From Pseudomonas mosselii (GTDB lineage Bacteria > Pseudomonadota > Gammaproteobacteria > Pseudomonadales > Pseudomonadaceae), in contig NZ_QJRP01000006.1 of the NCBI RefSeq assembly GCF_003205295.1, forward strand, positions 1-64,000: a stretch of DNA of 64,000 bases, read 5' to 3'. A program made the translations under genes and the position numbers. Positions 35,048 to 43,628 of this stretch are shown piece by piece; position 1 is the first letter of the stretch, and the number at the start of each line of letters is the position of its first letter. The notes beneath the pieces are model-generated. The model did not search any database and had not been told where the DNA came from. It worked only from the letters and a program-made list of their open reading frames with translations.

Positions 35048-35061
35048 TTCGACAATCCGAA
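35048..35061. promoter_or_regulatory. AauR-like box 2
   Basis: TTCGACAATCCGAA differs from the same consensus at one position and lies 77 bp (about seven helix turns) from box 1. Paired sites are usual for activators of sigma-54 promoters. Confidence 0.5.
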
Positions 35062-35338
35062 TGGCTGAAATGCCACGCGAACTGACCTGTCGGACAACTA
35101 AAAAAATTTCGATATACGGTAGCGACAAAATGTGTCTGAAGTAAAAAGTCGCTCGTATTAAAGGAAAGAACCCTACAGGCGCTTCGGAAGCCAGATCGGT
35201 CACATCGTCCTGTTCGGACACAACCGACCTGCAACTTCCGATGCCACCCTCTCCTGACCCGGCCCATGACGGAGGCACTCCCTGTACCCCTAGGCCACTC
35301 CGACCCTGCAACAGTCAGAACGGCCCGGCCCCCTGGTC

Positions 35339-35404
35339 ATGCGCCGCCCCTCCTCGGGGCGGCGCATCATAGAAGCCTGAAAGATAAAAAGGTTCAGCTT
35401 CTAT
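35339..35404 (-). terminator. double hairpin downstream of ivy
   Basis: atgcgccgcccc-tcctc-ggggcggcgcat (35339-35367) is a perfect 12-bp stem. Directly beside it, atagaagcctgaa...ttcagcttctat (35369-35404) forms a second stem with one bulge. They are downstream of the minus-strand ivy operon and probably mark its end, though neither has a T-run in a standard place. Confidence 0.5.
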
Positions 35405-35428
35405 CTCGTTACAGTGCGCGACCGCTGG

Positions 35429-35901
35429 TCAGTACCAGTTCGGGTCGCGCTTGAGCTGTTCCTGCAGCAAGGCTTTCATGCCATCGTCCGGCTTGCCCAG
35501 CCAGCGGTAGTCGGCATGGCGAGTGGGCGACTTGTCGGCGGGCAGGCCTTCGGGCACCTCCACGAGCATGCCGTAGGCTTCGTCCTTGTCCCAGCTGAAG
35601 GCCACGATCAGGCGCTTGTAGGTGCAGTTGCCTTCGGACTCGCACAACGGGCCGACCAGGTACTTGTCGCCGTCCTCGGTCACCGCCGACATCTGCTGCG
35701 CCGAGCTGCCGCTCAGGTTGATCACCCACTCGGGCAGGCGCTCCTCGTTCTTGAGGGTCTTCTGCCAGGTTTCTTGGTATTCGGGGTCCGATCCGAGCAA
35801 CTGGTTGGCCCGGACCTGACCGTCATTGGCCGCCAGCGCCGCGCCGCTGCCCAGCAGCAGCGCGACGACCAGGGCTTTGGGGAGCATCCTGCTCATGGTC
35901 A

Positions 35902-35902
<1 letters not shown>
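35429..35902 (-). CDS. ivy: inhibitor of vertebrate lysozyme, Ivy family
   Basis: 157 residues with a signal peptide (VALLLGSGAALA-AN). The mature part fits Ivy, including the short disulphide loop CESEGNC near residue 85, equivalent to the lysozyme-blocking CKPHDC loop, though the residues inside differ. It should bind C-type lysozyme in the periplasm, or limit the cell's own lytic transglycosylases. The start ATG 35902 overlaps the DUF1328 stop (TGATG), so translation is coupled; a second ATG is at 35896. Last gene of the operon with DUF1328 and the 94-residue protein. Confidence 0.85.
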
Positions 35903-36102
<200 letters not shown>

Positions 36103-36387
36103 TCAGAACACCCAACGTTCCTCGGGCGCTACACGCTCGAGAACAGCAGGGGCGTTGTCGGCACTGGGCAGCGGCTCGGCAGCCTTGACCAGGGTGGTGG
36201 CATGGGTTGCCCGCATTTGCGTCAACAGCGCGGTCTGCATCGCCACCTGCTCGGCCAGCCGGGCGGTCTGCCAGCTGTGGTAGAAGAGGCCTGCCGCCAA
36301 GGTGAGCAGCAGGGCCATGCCGAGGAACAGCAGCTGGTGCAGGGGTACTACAGCGCTCTGCGTGCGATTGTCTTGGGGGCGATTCAT
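36103..36387 (-). CDS. small single-pass membrane protein, first gene of ivy operon
   Basis: 94 residues. One hydrophobic helix at about 20-42 (LLFLGMALLLTLAAGLFYHS) followed by a polar, probably periplasmic, tail. No known domain recognised. ATG 36387 (MNRPQDN) has a perfect AGGAGGAG site. The position matches the P. aeruginosa hypothetical gene next to ivy in the algB region. A sigma-54 promoter lies about 45-60 bp upstream, which would drive the three-gene operon. Confidence 0.8.
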   Translation of the reverse strand: MNRPQDNRTQSAVVPLHQLLFLGMALLLTLAAGLFYHSWQTARLAEQVAMQTALLTQMRATHATTLVKAAEPLPSADNAPAVLERVAPEERWVF

Positions 36388-36432
36388 GCCGGCTCCTCCT
36401 GCTGTACTTGTTATCCGCTCTGGATAAGTCAG

Positions 36433-36448
36433 TGCAGCCTGCATGCCA
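36433..36448 (-). promoter_or_regulatory. sigma-54 (-24/-12) promoter of ivy operon
   Basis: TGGCATGCAGGCTGCA on the minus strand. It has GG and GC exactly ten bases apart and matches the consensus TGGCACG-N4-TTGCW except at two positions. The predicted start is near 36422, giving a leader of about 35 nt before ATG 36387. Confidence 0.7.
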
Positions 36449-36504
36449 GCCTTGATTCAGCAATAAAATCCTTTTAAATCAATTGCTTATATAAATAACT
36501 CACA

Positions 36505-36515
36505 ATGGAGCGGAA
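36505..36515. promoter_or_regulatory. shared 11-mer atggagcggaa, copy A
   Basis: ATGGAGCGGAA lies at about -83 to -93 relative to the predicted ivy-operon start. An identical word occurs upstream of the BON gene at 37509. This is a candidate enhancer site for an activator of sigma-54, such as AlgB. Confidence 0.45.
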
Positions 36516-36522
36516 CGTATAC

Positions 36523-36551
36523 TGCACGATATCCCGAAAACGGGTCGTGCG
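36523..36551 (-). terminator. hairpin after BON gene
   Basis: gcacgatatcccg-aaaa-cgggtcgtgc pairs with a small bulge just beyond the BON stop codon (36563). No T-run, so it is a weak terminator call. Confidence 0.45.
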
Positions 36552-36562
36552 ATTTGCACGAT

Positions 36563-37384
36563 TCAACCCTCCACCTTGGTCGCGACCTTCAACAGGTCGG
36601 CATCCACACCACGCACGCCAACGATCTGCCTGGCGACTTCCACGGCGATGGCCTTCTGTTCGCTGCTGACTACCTCACCGGACAGCCTGACCAGCCCCCC
36701 GTCACTGGCCACCTTGATATTCAGACCGTCGAGGTTGCGGCTGAAGCGGTAGCTGGCCTGGATCTTGTCGACGATCCAGCTGTCGCCGGGCTGCGGGCCT
36801 GCAGGGGCATCGAGCGGTTTTGCCCGGGCCTGGGCCAGGGCTGTGCTGTCCAGGCTGACCAGGTTGTTGACCAGATACACCCCCTGCGTGGTGCGCGCCA
36901 GCACCCCGGCAAGATCCTTGGCCTCGGGGCTGTCGACCTTGCCGCGCAAGGTCACCACGCCTTCGCGGCTTTGCACCTCGATGGCGGCTTTCTCGGTGAC
37001 CCGGCTCCACAGCAGGCGGGCGCGGACCACCGCGGCCAGGGTGGCGTCCTCCAGGCGCTGGGCATAGGCGCGCAGCTCCAGGGGCTTGTTCACCAGGCTC
37101 GGCTCGACCCGCAGCTGGTTGTCCACCTGCTCGATCCCACGGGTAGCCAGCGCTACCTGCTCGGCCAAGGTCCGTTCGACGGGGTTTTCCACTTCACCTG
37201 AAAGTCGCGCGTGCTGGTCATCGACCTCTACCTTTATAGGGAAGGCGTTGAGCATGGGGTTGAGGGACAGGGCCGTCTGCAGGGCGCCTTCAAGGCGCGC
37301 ATCCTGGACCGGGTCGGCCAGGGCCGGGGCGATCATCGCCAGTGCACAGGCCGTCAGCACGGCCGCTCGAGGGTATATCGACAT
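36563..37384 (-). CDS. periplasmic BON-domain protein (three BON repeats)
   Basis: 273 residues with a signal peptide (LTACALAMIAPALA-DP). Three BON repeats follow, each with a KVEVDDQHARLSGEVEN-like or VVTLRGKVDSPEAKDLA-like pattern, the last as IKVASDGGLVRLSGEVVSSE. BON proteins such as OsmY help the envelope under osmotic and other stress, perhaps as chaperones or lipid binders. Start ATG 37384 with AGGAGG upstream. It is divergent from algB and has a clear sigma-54 promoter. P. aeruginosa lacks an exact copy at this place as far as I recall. Confidence 0.87.
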   Translation of the reverse strand: MSIYPRAAVLTACALAMIAPALADPVQDARLEGALQTALSLNPMLNAFPIKVEVDDQHARLSGEVENPVERTLAEQVALATRGIEQVDNQLRVEPSLVNKPLELRAYAQRLEDATLAAVVRARLLWSRVTEKAAIEVQSREGVVTLRGKVDSPEAKDLAGVLARTTQGVYLVNNLVSLDSTALAQARAKPLDAPAGPQPGDSWIVDKIQASYRFSRNLDGLNIKVASDGGLVRLSGEVVSSEQKAIAVEVARQIVGVRGVDADLLKVATKVEG

Positions 37385-37421
37385 CACGGAACCTCCTTTC
37401 GCATACCTCAACCTGAGACTC

Positions 37422-37438
37422 CCGCAACCCTCATGCCA
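37422..37438 (-). promoter_or_regulatory. sigma-54 (-24/-12) promoter of BON gene
   Basis: TGGCATGAGGGTTGCGG on the minus strand. TGGCA, G, TTGC and the ten-base GG-GC spacing all match; one mismatch is in the -24 box and one at the last base. Predicted start near 37412, 28 nt before ATG 37384. Confidence 0.8.
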
Positions 37439-37508
37439 GCCTGTTGCCAACAATCAACTTCAGATTTTTCAGCCACTTAGCCATCATGAAGGCGTACGGC
37501 TAGCATGC

Positions 37509-37519
37509 ATGGAGCGGAA
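37509..37519. promoter_or_regulatory. shared 11-mer atggagcggaa, copy B
   Basis: Identical to the word at 36505. It is at about -97 to -107 from the predicted BON start and about 80 bp upstream of the algB start. It lies inside a longer inverted pattern, TGCATGG (37506) with CCATGCA (37534). Confidence 0.45.
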
Positions 37520-37594
37520 TCAATCAGAATCGACCATGCAACTTGCCCGATTTTTCCGACACTAATTGAGATCAATCCTAAAGGAGCGCAGGAA

Positions 37595-38941
37595 ATGGAA
37601 TCAGCCCAGGACAACCAAGGCCGCATTCTGCTGGTGGACGACGAGTCCGCCATCCTGCGTACCTTCCGCTATTGCCTCGAGGACGAGGGCTACAGCGTGG
37701 CGACCGCCAACAGCGCCGCCCAGGCTGAGACCCTGTTGCAGCGCCAGGTGTTCGACCTGTGCTTCCTGGACCTGCGCCTGGGCGAGGATAATGGCCTGGA
37801 CGTGCTGGCGCAGATGCGCATCCAGGCGCCCTGGATGCGGGTGGTGATCGTCACCGCCCACTCGGCCATCGACACCGCGGTGGATGCCATCCAGGCCGGC
37901 GCCGCCGACTACCTGGTCAAGCCCTGCAGCCCCGACCAGCTGCGCCTGGCCACCGCCAAGCAGCTGGAGGTGCGTCAGCTGTCGGCACGGCTGGAGGCCC
38001 TCGAGGGCGAAGTGCGCAAACCCAAGGATGGTCTGGACTCCCACAGCCCGGCGATGATGGCGGTGCTGGAAACTGCCCGCCAGGTGGCGACCACCGACGC
38101 CAACATCCTCATCCTGGGTGAGTCGGGTACCGGCAAGGGTGAGCTGGCCCGCGCCATCCACGGCTGGAGCAAGCGTGCGCGCAAGGCCTGCGTGACCATC
38201 AACTGTCCCTCGCTGAATGCCGAGCTGATGGAAAGCGAGCTGTTCGGACATACCCGCGGCGCCTTCACCGGCGCCAGCGAAAGCACCCTGGGGCGAGTCA
38301 GCCAGGCCGATGGCGGCACACTTTTTCTCGACGAGATCGGCGATTTTCCCCTCACGCTGCAACCAAAACTGCTGCGTTTCATCCAGGACAAGGAGTACGA
38401 GCGAGTCGGCGACCCGGTCACCCGCCGGGCAGACGTGCGGATCCTCGCGGCCACCAACCTCAACCTCGACGAGATGGTCCGCGAAAACCGCTTCCGTGAA
38501 GACCTGCTGTACCGGTTGAACGTCATCACCCTGCACCTGCCGCCGCTGCGCGAACGCAGCGATGACATCCTGACCCTGGCTGACCGCTTCCTGGCCCGCT
38601 TCGTCAAGGAATACTCGCGCCCGGCCCGAGGCTTCAGCGACGAAGCCCGCGCCGCACTGCTCAACTATCGCTGGCCGGGCAACATCCGCGAACTGCGCAA
38701 CGTGATCGAACGCGCCAGCATCATCTGCCCACAGGAATGGGTGGAGATCAGCCACCTGGGCATGGCCGAGCAGCCCGTCAGCAACGCGCCAAGGGTCGGC
38801 GCGGCACTGAGCCTGGACGAACTGGAGCGCGCCCATATCGGCGCGGTGCTGGCCTCCAGCGACACCCTCGACCAGGCGGCCAAGACCCTCGGCATCGATG
38901 CCTCCACCCTGTATCGCAAGCGCAAGCAGTACAACCTATGA
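37595..38941 (+). CDS. algB: response regulator AlgB (NtrC family)
   Basis: 448 residues (449 in P. aeruginosa). Receiver domain 1-120 with phospho-acceptor Asp in CFLDLRLGEDNG; AAA+ domain with Walker A GESGTGKGE, the sigma-54-contact loop GAFTGA and Walker B FLDEIGDF; C-terminal Fis-type helix-turn-helix (AAKTLGIDASTLYRKRKQ). AlgB activates alginate genes and regulates virulence and quorum-related traits in P. aeruginosa. GAFTGA is intact, so it should be able to drive sigma-54 promoters. Start ATG 37595 with AGGAG upstream. It overlaps kinB by 4 bp (ATGA). Confidence 0.95.
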   Translation: MESAQDNQGRILLVDDESAILRTFRYCLEDEGYSVATANSAAQAETLLQRQVFDLCFLDLRLGEDNGLDVLAQMRIQAPWMRVVIVTAHSAIDTAVDAIQAGAADYLVKPCSPDQLRLATAKQLEVRQLSARLEALEGEVRKPKDGLDSHSPAMMAVLETARQVATTDANILILGESGTGKGELARAIHGWSKRARKACVTINCPSLNAELMESELFGHTRGAFTGASESTLGRVSQADGGTLFLDEIGDFPLTLQPKLLRFIQDKEYERVGDPVTRRADVRILAATNLNLDEMVRENRFREDLLYRLNVITLHLPPLRERSDDILTLADRFLARFVKEYSRPARGFSDEARAALLNYRWPGNIRELRNVIERASIICPQEWVEISHLGMAEQPVSNAPRVGAALSLDELERAHIGAVLASSDTLDQAAKTLGIDASTLYRKRKQYNL

Positions 38942-40716
38942 AATGGCCGATGAAGCTGCGCACGCGGCTGTTTCTCAGCATCTCGGCCCTGGTCACGGTA
39001 GCCCTGCTGGGGCTGATGCTGGGGCTATTCAGCGTGCTGCAGATGGCAACCCTGCAGCAGCGCGTGGTGCAAGACACCACCAACACCCTCGAACTGGGCC
39101 TGAAGCTGCGGCAGAACCTGGGCGAACAGCTGAACCTGATTCTCGACGAGGACACCACTGCAAATACCCTCGTCACCCTGCAGGACCAGTTCCAGGCGCT
39201 TCTCAAGCAAGGGCTGGAGCAAGGCGGCGAGCGCACCGGCTTCAGCAAGGCCGCCAGCAACTACCAGGCGTTCGTCCAGGCCTACCGGCAAAGCCCGACG
39301 CCCGCCCGCAGCATGGGCGTGGACCAACCGCTCGGCGCCGCCTTCAACCAGGTCCGCGCCGACCTGCTGGACTCCCACCGCCAAGCCCTGGAACACATCA
39401 GCCGCAGCGAGGAAAAGTCACGCGACCACGCCCTGCTGATCAGCGGTCTGCTGGGGCTGATGGGCCTCACCGTACTGATACTGGGTTTCATCACCGCACA
39501 CAACATCGCCCGCCGTTTCGGCCAGCCGATCGAGGCGCTGGCCAAGGCCGCCGACCAGGTCGGCCAGGGCAACTTCGATGTTACCCTGCCGGTGACCCAG
39601 GCCACCGAGCTCAACCAGCTGACTCGCCGCTTCGGCCTGATGGCCGATGCCCTGCGCAAGCACCAGGCGACCAACGTCGATGAACTGCAGGCCGGCCAGC
39701 AGCGCTTGCAGGCGGTACTCGACAGCATCGACGACGGCCTGCTGATCATCGACCGCCAGGGCCGCCTGGAGCACCTCAATCCGGTAGCCCAGCGCCAGCT
39801 CGGCTGGGACCCTAGTCGCCTGGGCGTGGGGCTCGCCGAAGCCCTGCAACGCCCCGAGCTGGAACAGCAGTTGCGCCAGGTGCTGCGCGGCGGCAGCCTG
39901 GACCGCCCACCCGACGACCTGAGCCTGGAGGTGGACGAGGAAACCCGCCTGCTGACCTACAGCCTGACCCCGGTCAGCCACCCCGAGGGGCCGATCCTCG
40001 GTGCGGTGATGGTGCTGCACGACGTCACCGAGCAACGCGCCTTCGAGCGGGTACGCAGCGAGTTCGTGCTGCGCGCCTCCCACGAACTGCGCACGCCGGT
40101 CACCGGCATGCACATGGCCTTCGGCCTGCTGCGCGAGCGTGTCAGCTTCCCGCCCGAGGCGCGGGAAAACGACCTGCTCGAAACCATCGCCGAGGAGATG
40201 CAGCGCCTCACCCAGCTGATCAACGACCTGCTCAATTTCTCCCGTTATCAAAGCGGCCTGCAAAAGCTGGAGCTCGCCCCGTGCGCCCTCGACGAACTGT
40301 TCGAACGGGCCCAGGCGCGCTTTGCCGAACAGGCCTCGGACAAGCAGATCGAGCTGATACGCGAGCTGGAGCCACCGCTGCCACGCATCCAGGCCGACGT
40401 CGCGCAGCTCGAACGAGTGCTCGACAACCTGCTGCACAACGCCATCCGGCACACCGGCAGCGGCGGGCGCATTCGCCTGCACGCGCGGCGCCATGCCGAA
40501 CGAGTGATCATCAGCGTCGAGGACAATGGCGAAGGTATCGCCTACGGCCAGCAAGGACGGATCTTCGAGCCGTTCGTGCAGGTCGGGCGCAAGAAGGGCG
40601 GGGCCGGCCTGGGCCTGGCGCTGTGCAAGGAGATAGTCCAGCTGCATGGCGGGCGGATGGGTGTATTCTCGCGGCCTGGGCAGGGTACGCAGTTCTACAT
40701 GGCCTTACCGGTCTGA
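38938..40716 (+). CDS. kinB: sensor histidine kinase KinB
   Basis: 592 residues (595 in P. aeruginosa). Membrane helix near 10-35, periplasmic sensor, second helix near 165-185, HAMP, PAS at about 250-360, then HisKA with the phospho-His in LRASHELRTPVTG and HATPase boxes DNLLHNAIRHTGSGG and VEDNGEGI. It phosphorylates, and also dephosphorylates, AlgB. In P. aeruginosa loss of KinB favours alginate production through the MucA-AlgU route. Start ATG 38938 overlaps the algB stop, so the pair is translationally coupled. Confidence 0.95.
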   Translation: MKWPMKLRTRLFLSISALVTVALLGLMLGLFSVLQMATLQQRVVQDTTNTLELGLKLRQNLGEQLNLILDEDTTANTLVTLQDQFQALLKQGLEQGGERTGFSKAASNYQAFVQAYRQSPTPARSMGVDQPLGAAFNQVRADLLDSHRQALEHISRSEEKSRDHALLISGLLGLMGLTVLILGFITAHNIARRFGQPIEALAKAADQVGQGNFDVTLPVTQATELNQLTRRFGLMADALRKHQATNVDELQAGQQRLQAVLDSIDDGLLIIDRQGRLEHLNPVAQRQLGWDPSRLGVGLAEALQRPELEQQLRQVLRGGSLDRPPDDLSLEVDEETRLLTYSLTPVSHPEGPILGAVMVLHDVTEQRAFERVRSEFVLRASHELRTPVTGMHMAFGLLRERVSFPPEARENDLLETIAEEMQRLTQLINDLLNFSRYQSGLQKLELAPCALDELFERAQARFAEQASDKQIELIRELEPPLPRIQADVAQLERVLDNLLHNAIRHTGSGGRIRLHARRHAERVIISVEDNGEGIAYGQQGRIFEPFVQVGRKKGGAGLGLALCKEIVQLHGGRMGVFSRPGQGTQFYMALPV

Positions 40717-40727
40717 CAGTTGTTTTC

Positions 40728-40815
40728 GGTGGGAGCGGGCTTGCCCGCGAACACCGGCGAAGCCGGTGCCACACACCGCGGCGCCTGCTTCGCGGGTAAA
40801 CCCGCTCCCACAGGG
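40728..40815. repeat. REPIN (gcgggtttacccgc family)
   Basis: Left arm ggtgggagcgggcttgcccgcgaacaccgg, right arm ccgcttcgcgggtaaacccgctcccacagg-like, around caccggcgaagccggtg. It separates the convergent kinB and EAL genes. Confidence 0.88.
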
Positions 40816-40862
40816 ACTCGCTAAGTTTTCCCCGCGATGAGGCCGGCACAGGCAATCCATCC

Positions 40863-42491
40863 TCAAGGCTCATCATCGATCCGCCGCCCCGCCACCCGCC
40901 GCCCCCGGGTAATCAGCTCGGCAAACTGACGCGCGTTCAACGGATGGGCGAACAACCAGCCCTGGCCATAGTTGACCCCCTCGCTGTTGAGCAGCACCGC
41001 CTGGTCCTCGGACTCGATCCCTTCGGCGATCACCCGCAGGTGCAGATCGTGAGCCATGCGGATGATATGTGGCGCCACGCCGCTGCTGGCGGCGTCATGG
41101 CCCAGGGCGTCGATGAACGACTTGTCGATCTTCAGGCAGTCCACGGGCAATGTCTGCAAGTAGGCCAGGCTGCAATAGCCGGTGCCGAAGTCATCGATCA
41201 ACACCTGGTGGCCCACGGCGCGCAGGGCCTGCAGGTTGTCCCGCGCGACCACCACATCGATCAGCCCGCGTTCGGTCACCTCGAAGGCGATCTGCCGGGG
41301 CGCCACCCGATGATGGGCCAGTAGCCGCGCCGCTACCCGGCCGATACGCGGCACCATGACATCGCAGGCCGCCAGGTTCACCGAGATGTACAGCTGGCGG
41401 TTGGCCCGCAGCAACTGCCCCAGTTGCTCGAGCACCCGCTGCAGGACAAAGTCGGTGATCTGGCGAATCTGCCCGGTATTCTCCGCCAGGGGAATGAACA
41501 ACTCCGGACTGGTCAGGCTGCCGTCCGGGCGGCGCCAGCGCACCAGCGCCTCGGCCCCGACGCAGCGGCGGCTGTCCAGCTCGAAGATCGGCTGGTACAG
41601 CACCTGCAGTTCGCCCCGGCGCAAGGCCTGCTGCAGCTCCGAGCTCATCGAGCGGCGCTGCAGGATCAGTTGCAGCACCAGCCAGCCGATGCACGCCGCC
41701 AGCACCAGGCTGCCGGGGAACAGCAACCAGAGCAGGCCGTTGAGCTTCAGGGGCAAGCTGGCACGAGGGGCGATCAACACCAGCTGGTAGTCCGGCGACT
41801 TGGTGGACATGCGATAGACCAGGCGGTCGGGCAGTTCGATCAGCGACTTGCCCTGCGGCGGCGGCCAATCGGCGATCGGTGGCCAGGGTTGCGCCGGCCC
41901 CAGCACCGGGATGGCCCGCGTGCCCCGGTCCAGCACCACCAGCAGGCTGCCGCCCGGGGGCAGGTCGACCACGTCCGTGAGATGGCCACGGGAGGTGGAC
42001 ACCACGAAGCGGCCCCGGCCCAGCATCAGCGCCGCGAGGTTCTCGTTGGGTTCGGTGGTGGTGTTGAGCCAGTAGCTGTAGGTCGGGCCCTGGATGTCCG
42101 GGCTGCGCAAGGGCTCGATGAGCCGCTCGCCGCCGCGGTTCGAACAGGCCCGTGAGCCGTCCACGTAGGACGCTTCGTAGATGAACCGCGACTTCAGCGC
42201 CACCTGCTGCAGTTGCGCCAGCATCTGCGGGTCACAGCCACGCAGAGGTTGCGCCTGAAGCTGGTCCACGCCCTCGCGCAACTGACCGAACACCTGTTCC
42301 AGGCGCTCCAGGAAACGCTCGCCCTGGGCGTTCATCTGCGCGCTTTCGCTCTGCTTCATCTGCTGCAAGGCCACATTGACGCTGATCGCCAGCAACAGCA
42401 CGGCACTGGCCAACGCCGCGAGCGCGGCCAACAGCCAGGGTCGGTGGAAAAATTGACGCACCGAAGCGAGGAGGTCAAACATGCGTGGCAT
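40863..42491 (-). CDS. CSS-motif EAL-domain cyclic-di-GMP phosphodiesterase
   Basis: 542 residues. Membrane helices near 20-40 and 255-275 flank a periplasmic CSS-type domain; a Cys-Ser pair in DGSRACSNRGG fits the CSS redox-sensing motif. The C-terminal EAL domain is complete: EALVRWR, EVTERG, DDFGTGYCSLAYLQ and AEGIESEDQ. It should cleave c-di-GMP, perhaps in answer to periplasmic redox state through DsbA/DsbB as in E. coli PdeC. Start ATG 42491 or 42482 both possible, without a strong ribosome site. It stands alone between kinB and the amidase gene. Confidence 0.9.
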   Translation of the reverse strand: MPRMFDLLASVRQFFHRPWLLAALAALASAVLLLAISVNVALQQMKQSESAQMNAQGERFLERLEQVFGQLREGVDQLQAQPLRGCDPQMLAQLQQVALKSRFIYEASYVDGSRACSNRGGERLIEPLRSPDIQGPTYSYWLNTTTEPNENLAALMLGRGRFVVSTSRGHLTDVVDLPPGGSLLVVLDRGTRAIPVLGPAQPWPPIADWPPPQGKSLIELPDRLVYRMSTKSPDYQLVLIAPRASLPLKLNGLLWLLFPGSLVLAACIGWLVLQLILQRRSMSSELQQALRRGELQVLYQPIFELDSRRCVGAEALVRWRRPDGSLTSPELFIPLAENTGQIRQITDFVLQRVLEQLGQLLRANRQLYISVNLAACDVMVPRIGRVAARLLAHHRVAPRQIAFEVTERGLIDVVVARDNLQALRAVGHQVLIDDFGTGYCSLAYLQTLPVDCLKIDKSFIDALGHDAASSGVAPHIIRMAHDLHLRVIAEGIESEDQAVLLNSEGVNYGQGWLFAHPLNARQFAELITRGRRVAGRRIDDEP

Positions 42492-42570
42492 CCAGTTGAA
42501 TACCAAAGGTATAGCAACTGAATCGAAGCTTGGCGTAGCCGCTGGGCGTGTGGATGTTCAGGATTGTTCC

Positions 42571-42700
42571 GTCCCCTGTGTAGGAGCGGCCTTGCGTCGC
42601 GAAAGGGCTGCGCAGCAGCCCCGGCAGTTTTGATGGTGGCTTCAGAACCTGGGGCCGCTGCGCGCCCCTTTCGCGACGCAAGGCCGCTCCCACAGGGGAC
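42571..42700. repeat. REPIN (gcggccttg family)
   Basis: Outer arms gtcccctgtgtaggagcggc and gccgctcccacaggggac are inverted, with gggctgcgcagcagcccc and ggggccgctgcgcgcccc hairpins inside. It occupies most of the gap between the EAL gene and the amidase gene. Confidence 0.92.
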
Positions 42701-42767
42701 AGTTCCCTGAGCGACAGCGCAGCCCCAAAAGGCGGGGCAATCTCCTACAGGGCCAAGACACTGAGAC

Positions 42768-43544
42768 TCAGCGCTTGCGGTTGAGCACCTGCAACATCGC
42801 GGCGGTCTGCGCATCCGGCATACCGTCGAAGCGTTGCGCACGGAAGCGCATCTGGAACGCGGCGATCACATGGCGGGTCGACACATCCAGCTCACCAGTC
42901 TGGTCGATGGCGTAGCCAAAGCGCGCCAGCTGCTGCTGGTACCAGGTGATGCTCGGCGGATTGACCTCGAAATAGGCCTGTTGCCGTGCTACCGAGGCGG
43001 CATCCGGCCAGATGCCCAGGCCGGCGTCGGCCAGGCGCTTCCAGGGGAACAGCGGGCCCGGATCGAGCTTGCGCAACGGCGCGATGTCGCTGTGGCCGAT
43101 GATGTGGCGCGGGTCGATGTTGTTGCGCTGGACGATATCCTTGAGCAACGCGATCAGCGCCTGCACCTGCGCTTCGCTGTAGGGATGCCAGACCCGCCCG
43201 GTCGGCGTGTCGGTGTACCCCTCGTTGACGATCTCGATGCCGATGGAGCTGGAATTGAGCCAGGTGCGGCCTTGCCACTGGCTGTCCCCGGCGTGCCAGG
43301 CACGGCGATTCTCGTCCACCAGCTGATAGACCGTGGCCGGGCCGTCACCGATCAGGTAATGACTGCTGACTTCGCCATGGGTCAGCAGGGCGAGGGAACG
43401 CTCCAGCGAGGCATTGGTGTAATGCAGCACGACGAACTGTATGCGGCTGTCCTGGTTGGCCGAAGGATGGCTGCGGTCGATGCGCAGACCACTGGAACAA
43501 CCTGCCAGGGCCAGCAGGAGCAGGGCAGTGAAGAGTCTTTTCAT
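42768..43544 (-). CDS. ampDh2: N-acetylmuramoyl-L-alanine amidase, lipoprotein AmpDh2/AmiD type
   Basis: 258 residues with a lipoprotein signal (LLLLALAGCSSG, Cys16). Amidase_2 domain: zinc ligands His in VVLHYTNA near 42 and HSDIAPLRKLDPG near 155 (His and Asp), with the family EIVNEGYT. The last ~70 residues fit a peptidoglycan-binding module (FGYAIDQTGELDVSTRHVIAAFQMRFRAQ). It cleaves anhydromuropeptides in the periplasm and is outer-membrane-anchored, so it feeds cell-wall recycling and AmpC control. It is next to kinB/dgcH as PA5485 (AmpDh2) is, which supports the symbol. Confidence 0.88.
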   Translation of the reverse strand: MKRLFTALLLLALAGCSSGLRIDRSHPSANQDSRIQFVVLHYTNASLERSLALLTHGEVSSHYLIGDGPATVYQLVDENRRAWHAGDSQWQGRTWLNSSSIGIEIVNEGYTDTPTGRVWHPYSEAQVQALIALLKDIVQRNNIDPRHIIGHSDIAPLRKLDPGPLFPWKRLADAGLGIWPDAASVARQQAYFEVNPPSITWYQQQLARFGYAIDQTGELDVSTRHVIAAFQMRFRAQRFDGMPDAQTAAMLQVLNRKR

Positions 43545-43628
43545 TGCGGGAATACGTCATTAGGTAAGCGGCAACAGCGCTATAGTATAACGTGCTGACC
43601 GCTTGGCGTCAGAGCGCGTTGCATCCGC

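Larger units (their letters stand above)
34700..35428. other. 729-bp intergenic region upstream of gltP
   Basis: No convincing gene. It holds the gltP promoter area, a 15-bp palindrome (atgccgaatcggcat, 34908-34922), two AauR-like boxes, an AT-rich stretch at 35090-35160, and two strong hairpins at 35339-35404. The length is large for this compact genome and an sRNA is possible. Confidence 0.7.

Noticed and set aside
34901..35311. 136-residue minus-strand open frame in the gltP upstream gap
   Set aside because: No ribosome site, no recognisable domain, mixed composition, and it covers AauR-like boxes and AT-rich non-coding sequence.
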